Shown: positions 48,967-60,618, counted from the first letter of the stretch. The stretch: 64,000 nucleotides of DNA from Bimastos eiseni (GCA_959347315.1 OY365806.1:55913217-55977216); one strand, 5' to 3'. The notes: generated by a model from the sequence alone, not told the origin. A program made the numbers and translations.

Positions 48967-49239
48967 CTGGATTCGGGTGTAGACCTGAGACATTGTGTCG
49001 TAGTCGAACTTGGAACATTCTTCGTCGAACTTCGTTCGATCAGAAACCGCATTGTTCCATTTTCTCGGCGTCATGTAACCGAAGGCATTCGTATTCGATG
49101 CTGCGGATGCTGTTCGCTTTCCAGTTCCCCAGTTTCCAGGGAGGCTGAAGCTGAACTGTGCGTTCAGTTGATTGACCTGGCAGACGACAAGAAGAACGAA
49201 GCAGCAACAGCAGCAGCCGACGAACGATTGCTTCATCAT
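48967..49239 (-). CDS. AKH/GnRH-superfamily neuropeptide precursor, first coding exon
   Basis: Encodes a secreted neuropeptide precursor, in known families processed in neurons and acting through AKH/GnRH-type receptors. ATG at 49239 opens a 27-residue signal peptide (MMKQSFVG, a run of five cysteines, then FVLLVVC, ending NQLNA). Next comes QFSFSLPGNWGTGKR: an N-terminal Gln for pyroglutamate, the aromatic/W-G core, a Gly amide donor and a Lys-Arg cleavage site. The predicted hormone is the 12-residue pQFSFSLPGNWGT-amide. The connecting peptide contains TPRKWNN and FDEECSKFDYD. The exon ends ATCCAG|GTGAGG in phase 0 and joins 48384-48443, giving a 110-residue precursor, a normal length for the family. 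The SLPG extension resembles annelid AKH-like peptides as I recall them; molluscan and insect peptides are shorter. ATG-ATG start: the first is chosen. Confidence 0.93.
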
Positions 49240-49268
49240 CTTCTGTAGAAAAGAAGAACAGGCGCCAT
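49236..49268 (-). other. Short upstream open frame overlapping the AKH start
   Basis: ATGGCGCCT at 49268 opens a 10-codon frame (MAPVLLFYRR) whose TGA overlaps the first ATG of the precursor. It matters only if the leader is unspliced: the sequence just before the start, ttcttcttttctacag|aagATG, is also a good splice acceptor that would remove the upstream ATG. Confidence 0.4.
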
Positions 49269-49310
49269 CTCAACTAAACCAAGGAATTCTACACAGAGAC
49301 GCTGCACTCC

Positions 49311-49318
49311 TTATTATA
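49311..49318 (-). promoter_or_regulatory. Candidate TATA box of the AKH-like gene
   Basis: On the gene's strand the sequence reads cccTATAATAAggag, about 72 bases before the start codon. A TATA box here would place transcription near 49285 and give a leader of about 45 bases. Single-motif evidence only; if the 5' leader is spliced, the promoter lies elsewhere. Confidence 0.3.
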
Positions 49319-49344
49319 GGGCTTACTAAGTAGCCCTCCTGTCA

Positions 49345-50087
49345 GCACTTCAATAGGTATTAAATGTAACCCATATATGCACATTACGGGTCCCATATGA
49401 AAATATGTGCTTTATATGGGTTCCATGTGATCTTGATGGCTCATGCTATAGTTCGAAAATGAGGCTTCCTATAGATATAAATCATAAACTGGTAAGGATA
49501 TTCAATTCTACCCTATTCTATAGTGTCTTTTGACAACTAGGAAAAATTGGCAAACATGTTTTACTTCATTAGAATAATTCTGACGTTCGATCTCTTGACC
49601 AAGTTCATGTAGTAAATATCGTAAACTGGAAACTGATGTAAGTAATTCATCGATGGAGGTAAACAGAACCAGAGACATCCAGGCTGAGAGTGTGCAGTTC
49701 AACCAAAAGCAATTCAAAATCAAGGACAGCAAACGAAAAACGCAGTACGTGCCTCTGTTGAAAATTCGGAACTACCCCTATTGTATTGCAGTTACAGATT
49801 TCTACAACGCCTCTCTCAGTACAACATAGTCAGAGGCGTTCACAGTGCGAAGAGTCCCACGGGAAAAGATAAGTCTTTGGAATACGGGCAGAAATAGAGG
49901 CACCATTTGTGTAAAAATGAAGGAGCCAGTCGGATTAAGATAGAGAGGATATATACTACTGCATTCATTTAGCTCTGCACACGCGAAATTATTAAAAGTG
50001 CTATATGCTACTGCCTATAACTTATGGCCTCTAGCTGTTATCAATGTCCATCGTCATTGCAATTATCAGTTTAATAGATCAACACTA
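49345..50087. other. No gene; ATATGGGTCCCATAT-type motifs at 49345-49440
   Basis: 'acccatatatgcacattacg', gggtcccatatgaaaat and atatgggttccatgtg occur in 90 bases. Related words recur at 52770-52925 and 62880-62970. The rest has nothing recognisable. Confidence 0.4.
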
Positions 50088-51293
50088 GGGGCCGTTCACA
50101 TATTATATAACGCATAAAATCCCAATTTTTGACCCACCCCTCTACCCCTAATAACGTTATATAACAGCAGCTGTGACCCCCCCCCCCACCCCTATGTTAT
50201 ATAACAGATATGCTACCCACTCCCCAACCCCACCCCAGCCTATAAGCACATTAAAAGACATACAATCGACATAATTGTATTGCACAATATGACACTTTTA
50301 TAACAATTTGATGTTAGTTAGAACTTTAATAGTAGTGATTCAACTGATAATTGCCTTTATCCAATTCAAGAACTACAGTAATAATCATCATACGCCCAAT
50401 TAGCTATGTAACAAAAGCTACCTTAAAATTGTGTACTCTCTGGTGCCAATGATAATTATACCGCATGTATGGAGCTCCTCTGCAACTTAATAATCGCACT
50501 TTTAATGGCACTAAATTCACTTGTATTAATTACGGTAACTAATTGGGTAGTCGACGATTTTCACCATGTATCTACATGTAAGCCTACTATAATACAGCAT
50601 GATAATACATGGTAGTGACGTACATACTATTTAAAAACACCATTTTAGTTTCCCTCCTGTTTTGCATTAAAAATGAGCTTTATAGTATCACACAGAACGG
50701 ATTGGTTTAATATTGAACTATCAGGTATTTTTCGATAAGTTCGAGGTACAACTCTACCTATTTAATAGCGTATGATGTATACAGAGTGCGCACTACAACT
50801 GCAATTGGGTATTTAAGCAAACATAAACTATTTACCCATACTATAGAAAATGAAATCAAACATCATGATAATACCTAGCAAAATAGTTATTTCAAGTGAA
50901 TTAATTTAAATTTAAACCAGAATCAAAACAAAGCACACAGAATTGAATTTTAGAGCGTTTAGAGCTATGCACATGAAATTGTTAAAATTGTAAACCGCAA
51001 ATTGTTAAAAGGGGATTTATAAAATAATAACTAAGAACGTCAAATCAATTCACCAGGTGGCAGCTAATGGTGCTAATTTTGGTTCACAACGTATTGTGAT
51101 CTTCGATTAAACAATGAAGGTTCGTAGTACATGGAATTTCCAATTGGCAGGCAAACAGGAAAAATAGCATAAGCTGAAAAAATTTTGTTATATAACACAA
51201 CCTTCCACCTACTCCCACCCTACACAATAACGCTAACAAAACCGGAACCCACCCACCTACCCCTTGAGCGTTATATAATATGTGAACGGCCCC
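50088..51293. mobile_element. 1,206-bp element with 26-bp perfect terminal inverted repeats
   Basis: Both ends read GGGGCCGTTCACATATTATA followed by TAACGC, a perfect 26-base terminal inverted repeat. Next to each lies C-rich sequence (ccaccc-type). It is flanked by TA on both sides (cac-TA left, TA-gct right), suggesting a TA target duplication. No transposase frame is present inside, so it is non-autonomous. The GGGGCCGT-C-A end start is shared with family A (11428-11940), which may be a distant relative. Perfect ends argue for fairly recent activity. Confidence 0.9.
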
Positions 51294-51739
51294 TAGCTGT
51301 AGATTATGCAAAGCGACATTTTAAGGAAACCGCTAATTGAAGTAAATTCATCAGCGACGTCGACTGTAGGCCTACACGCTGCCAATAGTAGGCCTAATAC
51401 GGAATTTAGTCTGCTCAATATAATAGCGTTCGTGAATCAGCTGGTGTCCTGTGCTTAGTTTTCGAGAAGCGCTTTAAAATTTGAAGTTTACGATGACGAT
51501 TTCCCATTAGGAGGCCAACCCTATCGGTTTTTCTCTATCACACGACTGCAGATGCCTGAAAAGTCAGACTAGGGTTTGGCAAGTCAGCTCCCAGTTGCGT
51601 AGGTTCAATCAATTGTCTCGAACTTAGCTGCAAGGTTCAGAAGCAATAACGCAGTGAGTTTTATATTTGAGAGACAATTCACTGATGGTCAAATTTCAAT
51701 CTATGGAATCCACCGTTGCTTCTAACAGACTGATCGCCA
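51294..51739. other. No supported feature
   Basis: Spacer with two TAGGCCTA palindromes (about 51367 and 51390). Confidence 0.4.
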
Positions 51740-51960
51740 TTAAACCCTATGTCGTGTCAGGCTATGTTGTCACTTTCTAGGAAGGCTGACGGCCGACTCC
51801 TACGTTCCGTGATGGCGTCTGATACCCACGTCTCGAGGTCTCTATTTCCTCCAATTGCACAGTGCTCATACAACCTCCTACCCAGGGCTCACCCCTTTGA
51901 ACTCCCTCGTAAAGACAATAGATATTTTATATTCAGAGTTTTATTTATGTCATAGCCAAA
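51740..51960 (+). pseudogene. LINE C-terminal end fragment
   Basis: The plus strand reads YNLLPRAHPFELPRKDNRYF and then IFRVLF before a stop. This matches the common 'Y.LR.R.H...LP.k.....nFi.RvLy' ending of CR1/L2-like proteins. The stretch upstream is not readable. AT-rich 3' sequence follows to about 52070. Confidence 0.55.
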
Positions 51961-52453
51961 GTAGGCCCACATCATTTACTTTTTTCGATAACTTTCATGT
52001 TTCTTCTGGTTTTTTCTACATGAATGTTATTTACCAGCTTCATTAATAAACAAAGATATAATGTAATAATAACTGTGTGGTGATTTTCTTATACTGCGCC
52101 TATACTTACCGAGTTTTGTGCAACTTGAAAACTTTCTTCCGTTGTCTAGATATCGTTCGACTGTTTCAGTTTGTCGGATGAAGAAATGAAGTCTTGACCG
52201 CTTTATATAGAGTTTGATTGACTGGTCTTGTATTATGGGTCGACACCATGGATGCTACGACTGCAGAGGCAGAGAATTCTAATAGAGGACTCAATTGAAC
52301 TAAGCGGGAGCGGAGTAATGGCCAATTTGCGACGGTCCTTCAAGAAATGCCATCTCGTCTGATTGTCATTCAGTCAGACTTCTGAGAATTAGCGGTGACG
52401 AGACACAAACTGGATTTAATTAACTTTCTATTTCAAACTATGCAAAGATCATA

Positions 52454-52513
<60 letters not shown>

Positions 52514-53493
52514 ACGTGTACATGAGGATAACAGAACTATCGGCCAATTTCATTATTAAGTTGGTGTAGGTGTACCGTGTACGTATATAGGCCTATACAT
52601 ATATATAGGCCTATGGCGTAGATGTATATAGACCTATATATATACCTAGTGTTCGAGAGGCTAAACATATATTGTATATGTAACCTTTCGAGATGATGAG
52701 TCCCTCTTGAATATACGCTAAAGAAATTCTCATAAATTGACGCTATTGCAAGTAATAGGTAGGTAACAAGTAATAGGACCCATATTAACCTATATCTGGG
52801 TTCACGATCGAGGTGCATGGAGAAAGTGAAGTGAGCTTGCCCTGCCAGCATCTCCACATTGAGCCCAGGTAGGACCCATATTACCATGTAATATATTGAC
52901 CCATACGGGTTCCATTAAATGCCCATAAATATTCTGTCATGGTGAATACTCGATATCAATGGTAGGCCCACAGAAATACGTCTATATCTAAAATGCGAAC
53001 ACAACTCTTAAGCTTCTTATATATGGATAATAGGCCTTGATTATATCATAGCGTCTTCGACTGTGAAGTTATCATAAACATACTGAACGAGTGAGATGGC
53101 CTCTACCAGTATCTCTTTACAGGTTGAGAAGGCTGCAGCAGCTCTTGATAATTTGGCATAAATATTCTCAGGTTATAAATATGAGCTTGGCCTATCTTAT
53201 GAGTAGCGACACGGAATAAACTTGTATGAGGCTGTTAGACCCCCACTCGAGAGTAACGTGGGATCCCGATACAATTAATATTTTTGAGTATGAATGAAAG
53301 ACTGCTTGACAGTATATTGTAATACATAGTACTAGAAAATGTTGCAAAATTCCAAGCACTACGCTTACATGATAGCCTAAATCACTTACTTATCAAAGTT
53401 ATCATCGATTCGTCATCATTCATCACTATCAGTCAGAGAGAAATTTAGTTCTCCAACTGTGTGATACAACAATTGATGTAGAAAGAAACAACA
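51961..53493. other. No gene; (AT)n at 52458-52509
   Basis: A pure (at)n run of about 26 units at 52458-52509, two TAGGCCTA palindromes at about 52588-52614, and the dispersed 'atgggtcc/gggttc' words at 52770-52925. The minus-strand frame at 52537-52887 reads through these repeats and is not convincing. Confidence 0.45.
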
Positions 53494-54276
53494 TTGATGG
53501 TCATCAAATATTTATTAACATTACGAGAATCCTGGGACAGCTTATGTGATGAATGTGAAGTTATTTTCCAAGCTATTGGCATCAGTTGTTCTTCTCAAAT
53601 TGCCAATGATGTTGGCAAAAATAATAATGATCAAACTGGTCAGGTACGTGATCGAAAGCTAACTCAGGAAATGAAAGTCTACAAACATTCACGAATTGCC
53701 GTTTTAGAAACAGTTTTACGTGTAAAGTCTGCGATGGATGAGTTCAGAGGTGGAATATTTTATTCGATTATTGAATCCGTAGTAACTGGACTCTAAAAAC
53801 GTCTTTGCAAAAAAATTGAATTGTTTTAAAGTTTCTTCAAGGAGATTATGACCACAGGGTCATTTGTGAAAACTTGTGAAAGTTACTCTGCCGACATTTG
53901 CAAGGATTTAATAGACGAGGTTGACTCATTAAAACGAATTTATCAGTCAGATAAATATTGGCTCAAAAATTATTCAACCTTTTCAGTTGTTAAACAAACT
54001 GCATGAAATTTCACTACAGAATCTCTTTCTCAAATTTAATTATTGCCATGAGGATTTTTGTTGTCTTCCAGATTCCATTGCAAGTGCAGAGAGATCATTC
54101 AGAGTATTAAAACAAGTAAAAAAACTATCAGCGGGCAACAATGTGTCAAAACAGAGTCAATAGATTGGCATCATTGGTCATTGAAGCGGAGTCGGCAGAA
54201 ACTTTAAATTTTGATTTAATTATTGATTCTTTTGCAAGCAAAAAGTCTAGAAAAGCCCCTTTAAGAATCCATTGAG
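53494..54276 (+). pseudogene. Decayed hAT transposase (ZMYM-like/DUF4371 type)
   Basis: The first frame (53494-53796) ends in EFRGGIFYSIIESVVTGL, which resembles the 'fr..iFy.iiDsvi..L..RF' helix of this transposase group. A later frame reads QPFQLLNKLHEISLQNLFLK and CCLPDSIASAERSFRVLKQ, the 'lP.T.A.aERsFS.Lk.iK' start of the hAT C-terminal dimerisation domain. After a one-base frameshift at about 54155 it continues RVNRLASLVIEAESAETLNF and then DLIIDSFASKKSRKAPLRIH before a stop, the normal C-terminus. Frameshifts and stops make it inactive. GGGG/CCCC-rich sequence at 54387-54450 may be the element's right end. Confidence 0.85.
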
Positions 54277-54899
54277 AATATTAAAGTAGAAACATGACTT
54301 GAAGATATATAAATCTAGTTAATAAAACCAAACTGTGTTTTGTTATTAAATTTGTTAATTAAAAAAAGTTTACAAAAAACAAAGGGTAGGGGCCCTTTTC
54401 TTTTTTTCGGGATGGGTGCCCAGGTCATTTCCCCCTTTCCACCTCTCAGTGGGCCTGCCTCATTATAGTTTGCGATGCTTTCTATGCGACGGGATGATCT
54501 GATCATTGTATCACAATAATTGTATCCCAATAAAATACAAGTGCGAAGTGCAAAAAATCTAAGGCGACCATACACTGTAGTCTTAGAGTAATAGAACATC
54601 AGCAAACATTATTCTAAAAGATTCACAGTTTAAGAATATTATTTGATCGTTATACACCTGTAGACCAAATGAACGGATATGCGTAGGAACGAACAGCATT
54701 TAAAACAGCTGACCTTGTAAGAGATCATTCTATGGAACCAGTCCATACATCTTCAAAATCTCATTTTGTTTTCTTTCGTAAGTGCCGATAATATTAATTA
54801 AGCGATTGGCTATCTGTGTTTAAAATTCATGACTAGGCCTGTGTAGATTAACGACATCACTTTAAGAAATAGCTTTGAAATACTTAGCCTAGGATCAAA
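54277..54899. other. hAT 3' flank, then nothing supported
   Basis: The interval 54387-54475 (ggggcccttttctttttttc ... cagtgggcctgcc) looks like the terminal part of the hAT element. The remainder is AT-rich spacer. Confidence 0.35.
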
Positions 54900-55740
54900 A
54901 GATTTGCCCAGCTTAACAAGATAATGATGATTCTAGGCCTATGCAAGTAGATATTGACTCTCTCGAATACTGGTTGCCAATCAATCGACTCAGGCTTAAT
55001 CCCACTAAAACAGAATATATCTGGCATGGGACTGAGTAGGCAACAAATGGCAAACTGACAACTGGCTTGACCTTGAGGCACTTTTTGCGGCGTTCCCCAA
55101 CTTTACTTTTGCTACTTCCGTGCGAGACCTTGTCATCGTCTTCGACCAAGTGCTCTCCTTCGCCAAACATGTCAACTCAGTTAGTCATAATTGCTTCCAT
55201 CAGTCACGATAATTACGAGTGATCTCCTACTCACTCTCTACTAGTGCTACAGCCACTCTTATTCGTGCTTTCGTCACTAGTCGTCTTGACTACTGCTCCA
55301 CCGTATATGCGGGCATTTCACGAGGCAGGATCGGGCAACTGTAGCGGGTCTACCGGTCAGCGGAACGCCTGAGATAATGCATTTTTAGGACAGGCCATGT
55401 TTCTGCTATATGCCTGATGTGTTGCACTGGCTTCTAATTCCGCAGCGCATTGCATTTCGACTCGCCTCCTTGGTATGGCGCTGTCTTGTTGGGGCCGCGA
55501 CTGCTTACCTTCAGGAGCTATGTTGCCCGACTGCTCCCAGTGCTCAAAGGGCGCTTTGCTTTGCTGTGCAAGGCCTTCTCAGTGTTCAATTCTCACGCAC
55601 TGCCGTTCTGCAGCATCGTGATTTCTCTGTTGTGGGCCCTACCACTCTGGATCTCCGGCTTTTACCTAGGATCTCCTCATCTTCTTTCTACTCGTCTCCT
55701 CTCTTAAAACTGTTCTCTTTGACCGTGGTTGTTACGTACC
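54900..55740 (+). pseudogene. Decayed LINE (CR1/L2-like) RT thumb to C-terminus
   Basis: Plus-strand pieces in order: WLPINRLRLNPTKTEYIWHG ('W...N.LrLN..KTE.i..g'), then a weak stretch containing 'RDLVIVFDQVLSFAKHVNSV' ('rdLGv..D..L.f..Hv'), HWLLIPQRIAFRLASLVWRC ('LHWLPv.qRI.yKla.lvyr.l') and AYLQELCCP ('pYL..l..p'). A later frame reads SVVGPTTLDL ('GP.lWn.LP'). Frameshifts separate the pieces. It starts about 620 bases after the hAT remnant. Confidence 0.8.
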
Positions 55741-57878
55741 GTAGCAAACTGAAATGGACTAGTGCTATTTAGAAGTTAAAATAGATTGATCAAACCTGTC
55801 AATTGGAGTCCTGCTACTCCTGTAAAAGCTCAGAAAAATGTGATATTCACGTGGAAAATTTGATTTTGGCTTCAGATGTGAGAATAGTTGCAGAACACTT
55901 CCTAACTATTGAGGCACAACCTTAGTTGCTTTTATTGACTTTAAAATGCTCTAAACTCACCTACGAGCATCTGCAATATCAAAAACTTTACTTAGGACCC
56001 CGTCATTCAGAGAATGGATGGTGGGACAATGGGGGCTTGAGATGGGAATGCAGGAAGTAGAACGGAGATGGTGCGTCGAATACTTATTGGTGTCCATTGC
56101 CGCAGAGATCAGAACCCTTATTTTGATTTAAGACATAGGTCTACATGAATCAGTGAACGCGTTACTTGGACGGAAACCGAGCTGGAGGAGATATAATCGG
56201 CTATGTGCATCTTGGTTATCTATAGTGATTTAATCTTTCACACATTGTCTTTATCACGACTTTGCCAAAGTAGGTCAATACGAATACTGGCCGATAATCA
56301 GGTAGGACTATTCTGTTATCACCGTTGTCCAAAAAAGTTTCTTCATTTTCATATTTGGGAAATAAATAAATGAATGTGCCTTTAAAATTGTACATAATAA
56401 GCGGTGCATAGATCTCGAAATAGGTGCAGCTTGATACATAACTAAGTCAATGGTTCATGATGTTAAGAAGGTGTAGATGATTCCATGTTTTCATCATTCT
56501 TATCAACTTTACTCTTCATAATTCTTAGGACAGCAAATTTTTCGCGGTCATCGAGGGATTCGCAAAATTCACAAATTTTATATATAGGCCTGCTATCGCG
56601 AATTTTAACGTTTTACAGCGAATGGCAGGGAATTTGACAGGTTTTTCGCGCTGCCCGTGTTTTGATGTGGTAAAGACAAAGGTTTTGAACATTGGTTAGG
56701 ACTTCGTGTGGCTAGAGGAAGTCGTTCAGGCCAAGGCCTATCGTTCGTATCTTAGCGTATACAGCTGTCGTTCACTGAAAAATACTGCTCATCCCTAAGA
56801 ATTCTGTCTGGTTTGCCGAATCGACACGATATCCTAAACTATCTGAGAACGCTCTAATTTGCCTGAGCGTCGAGACCAGCAGCGTTGCTGCTGAACGATC
56901 TGTACTATGACGTCGCCGTAGTATTAAAGTGAAAGCGATTAATGTACAACCTTCTAGCTATAGGCCTACGCCTGCCAGCATGCAGGCAAACTTAAGCGTG
57001 TGATGGCTTACGCTAGATAAGAATTATTATTAGTGAGTGACTGATTGGCGATTGACCGATTGCTATTAAACTGATATTGGGTTTAGTGACCGATTAAATT
57101 AGTCACGTGCCTGTCTCACATTGCCATACGCTGTTCATTAGGTGTAGCCTATATACATGTATTATTGTTGATTATAGTGAGTTATTGATTTATTTATTAT
57201 GTTATAAATTTGACCGCAACAACGTCGCCAATTCGGTGTTTTTGGCCCCGGTTTGGGCGCGAATTTTTCAATTTTTCGATCGCGAAATATTTACAGACAT
57301 ATATATAGATATATATATATATGGCTGTAAATATTATATATATATATGTATGTAAGCCTGTGTGGAGCTTGGCTTATAGATGTTATTATACTATGTTACC
57401 TTGCAAGTTGCAACCGACAGCAGGCTGTTAGGATTAGAAAATGAGCAGCAATATGCATGACGCATGCATGAAGATTCGCGTTGCTGCGTCGCAGAAATGT
57501 AGGGCCTATAGGCTGGAGTAAGCGTAGATCTATAGGCATAATATAGATTTTTCGGTTCTTGCTGCAGGCAACATGTGCTGTGTAAATGCAAGCTTAGCGT
57601 AGGGAATTAGAGATCGCCAATATTATAATTGGCGTCACTCAGAGATTGTGGCTGACACGCTTCACGGAATCTATATTGTGACATCGCCCATCCTGCCGCA
57701 CTCAATAGAGCGTCCATGGCAACGACGACACCACTGAAGCGAAGCAGGCAGCAGTTGCAGCAGCAGGGCTATCATCATTATCAGCAGCTGTATCAGCAGC
57801 AGTGCGGCGGTCACAGAACGACGTTGAATAATTATCTGGACGGTCAATGACTGCACCAAAAGACCAAAAGAGATAAAG
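55741..57878. other. Upstream of the FAIM-like gene; nothing supported
   Basis: AT-rich with (ta)n-like runs at 57298-57350. A (cag)n-like region at 57735-57805 precedes the first exon and may be part of its leader. No promoter motif could be assigned. Confidence 0.35.
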
Positions 57879-57964
57879 ATGTCCGTCCTGATGACAGCTG
57901 GAGCTAAGAAAGGGGGTCTGAGACCGAAGTCAGCCAAACCGAAGCCAAAGAAGAAGATCGCCAG
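57879..57964 (+). CDS. First coding exon of the FAIM-like gene
   Basis: ATG at 57879 opens MSVLMTAGAKKGGLRPKSAK followed by PKPKKKIA and two bases of the next codon. The segment is short, basic and Lys/Pro-rich, probably disordered. The donor reads CCAG|GTTAGT, a strong consensus, in phase 2. The exon at 62364 starts with the single base that completes this codon (AG+G, Arg), so the frame is kept. An in-frame ATG at 57891 is an alternative start. By itself the peptide says nothing of function; the assignment rests on the exons it joins. Confidence 0.55.
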
Positions 57965-58214
57965 GTTAGTCTAACGGTCACAATAAGAGTCATTTTTGAA
58001 AACCCAGATGCACATGTCTCCTTTGTAAGGAAGAGAGTTGTCTACATGTAGGTCTGATGGTTATAATATGTTTCCAGATTATAGCCAGACAGGATCTTCA
58101 TATTCATATTCAATCTCCTTTGTTTGTTCAGTACGTAATCATAATTTGAAAAATGTTATCATATTTATATTTACGACTTCCGTGGAGTCTACTGTCAAAC
58201 ACAGCAGGGAGCAT

Positions 58215-58392
58215 CTAAGTGAGCTGCGGATGGTGGTGGAAATGTGCATCTAATGTGTTGAAAGAAGACGAACGGACCCTTAAGCTTTCTTTAGAGACAA
58301 CCATTAGTGTTAGCAACTTCATTTTCTTAGCCTCATCATACGACGGCGTGTCTTCTCCCTCACCGTCTGATGTTTTCACCGACAGTGTGCTG
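58215..58392 (-). CDS. Candidate C-terminal exon on the opposite strand, unidentified
   Basis: A minus-strand frame reads TLSVKTSDGEGEDTPSYDEA, KKMKLLTLMVVSKESLRV and SSFNTLDAHFHHHPQLT, then TAG. It looks like a protein tail (acidic stretch, then basic, Ser-rich). A possible acceptor (cacgtgcag|C) lies at 58393, but its pyrimidine tract is poor. No family recognised. It would be nested within the intron of the FAIM-like gene, on the other strand. Confidence 0.25.
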
Positions 58393-58439
58393 CACGTGTA
58401 GGCCACTACTAACTGTAAATTTGTGCATCTATAATATAT

Positions 58440-58595
58440 GAAAACTCCCTTACAAGAACCTTACGAAGGTCATAGCTCAGGTAGATTAGAAATCTATAAA
58501 GAAAGGAATGACCAAGAGAGGATTTGAACCACTGACCTTTCAGGTGGCAGTTCATCAAGCTAACCACTAAATTGAGCGTCTCTGAGAAATAGTGG
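58440..58595 (-). mobile_element. tRNA-derived SINE-like element, second family
   Basis: On the minus strand, gacgctcaatttagtggtta then gcttgatgaactgccacc forms an A-box-like half and gtggttcaaatcctctc forms a B box. The spacing is that of a tRNA. It is followed by 'taagg(t)tcttgtaagggag' and a short AT tail. Different from the family at 11996. No second full copy was found in the window; the B box near 24306 has the same word. Confidence 0.5.
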
Positions 58596-60394
58596 GTCTG
58601 AATAATCTGAGCATCTTCTACTTAATAATACAGTTTCTTATTATTTCAGACCAGGATACTCGCTAAATCAGCGAATTTCTAAATTTACGACGTCGGCTGT
58701 TATATGATGGCCTGTTGTTTCAAACCAGTTTAAAGAACCTAGCTACAATGTATAGGCCCTAGCTATTATCATAATTAGAAGTGTCTTCTCCAGTCCCGTA
58801 GCTGCGGAAACTGAGGTTGGCATTAAATGTATTCAAACTGATCCCTTTACGAGAGTTTTTCAACAAATAAACTGATCTTTCCGTAAGAATATTCTGTTCC
58901 ACCTTTGCATTTTTAATGACGATTTTTCTGTAAATCTGCCGCAAAGGCATATATATATAGGCCTTCAATCGATCTGTTTAAATAATGGCATGCCTCTGAA
59001 CACGAGAATAACATAAACTTCATAATGTGAAATAATGTGTAACATATTTATTGACAAGGCTTCGGTTATTTAATGCATATATGGCACAGCGATTGTACAG
59101 TTGGATCTATTAAAATACATGTGCGATGTTTTAGCCGTGCATGGCGTAGGCTACGGATGTATGCCTAGGTATGACTATGACTAAAAACACTTCTATAGCG
59201 CCGCCATAATAATGCACAGGACATCAACCGACGGCGCACCAGCGAATTTCGAAATTGTGAAAAAATTTATTCGACCATTTTGATGTTTCTGTTTGTATAG
59301 GTCTACTTGTTTTGTAAAATAAACCACGCAATGAATAGGCTTACAACGACAGCAATGTTACCAACATTCAGTTTAAAAAAAATTAAAATATGAAATATGA
59401 TACAAATTAAACAAAGTCGACTTCCTTTTCCATTCTTACCCTGAGCTCAAGACAGGCGCAATTTTATAAGAGTCGACCAAGAACATGTGATGTGTGTCGA
59501 TACATGCATAATGTTAAGGACATGATAAGACCTTCGGACGTAGAAGCAGAGACAGGCAACCTAATCGATCGATCGATCGATCGGTTGGCTACTGCATGCT
59601 TCATTATCGTCTAGAGTTTTAAGCACACATTTCATGCGGTTTGGTACATGTATATGTAGGCCTAGGTCTGTTCGGTTTGTATAGGCCTGCACCGGGTTGG
59701 ATAATATTGAACACATTGCATATACATTCTGGATGCGTTGCTTCTACGCGACAGATTGTTATCAAACACCAGACACATCAATAAAAGACATGCTCTTCTG
59801 TTGTTTTATGGACACTTGCTTTGCAATTTATAGCAGCTTTGAGTGCATAGAAACGCAATTGATTACATCTTTCTTTTACAGATCGTCAGTCAATCAACGA
59901 GGCATTGCATGCATGTTACTTCCCTTGTGCCGCTTGTAGTTGGAGTAGTGGAAGGAAGGGATGAGTGTCCTTTGGATGGAGGCCAACTCGTTCTTTTGGG
60001 AGACAGCACTTTGTAGTTGAGAGACGTATGCGTGGCGTTAATCGTTAAATAATCGTTAAATTGCTTCACACGGTTGCTGCCGAGGGAATGCAACGTTTTG
60101 CAATTGGACCGTAGGCTATAGATGCTGAGATACGTAGGCCTGAGCTGCGACGCACTCCATGGCGAGGTTATTCACAGGCAAAACGAGATCATTCAAATGT
60201 GGTTGTTTTATACGACAGCTGCATTCAAGCTCAGCAAAATAAAGATCCCTTGGTTCTATCGATGCATGTACGTACTCGTGTTTTGGCCTCAGATGAAAGA
60301 TCCATAGAATTGACCTCTTCTATATGGACTACGGTTTCGATTACCGTGTCACTTAAAGCGACCATCAATTGATGTGGGTCTTATGTAAATGTAA

Positions 60395-60618
60395 CGCAAG
60401 GGCAATGCAAGTGCAAATGTAATGTAAATGTGACGTAAATGTAATGTAAATGTAATTTAAATAAAATGTGAATGTAATATAAATGTAATTATAAATGTAG
60501 GGCAGCTGTAATGTAAATGTAATGTAATGTAAATGCAATGTAACTGTATTGTAAATGCAATGTAGTTGTAGTGTAAATGTAATGTAGATGTTATGTAAAT
60601 GTTATGTAGATGTAATCT
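60395..60618. repeat. (TGTAAA)n-type degenerate hexanucleotide repeat
   Basis: Repeated (a)tgtaa(a/t)gtaa words with drift. No coding. Confidence 0.85.

Noticed and set aside
49040..49273. Alternative frame over the AKH exon (Arg/Leu-rich)
   Set aside because: It has no ATG start and lies out of frame over the signal peptide and hormone coding region.
59562..59583. ATCGATCG run as a regulatory site
   Set aside because: Simple tetranucleotide repeat; no supporting context.
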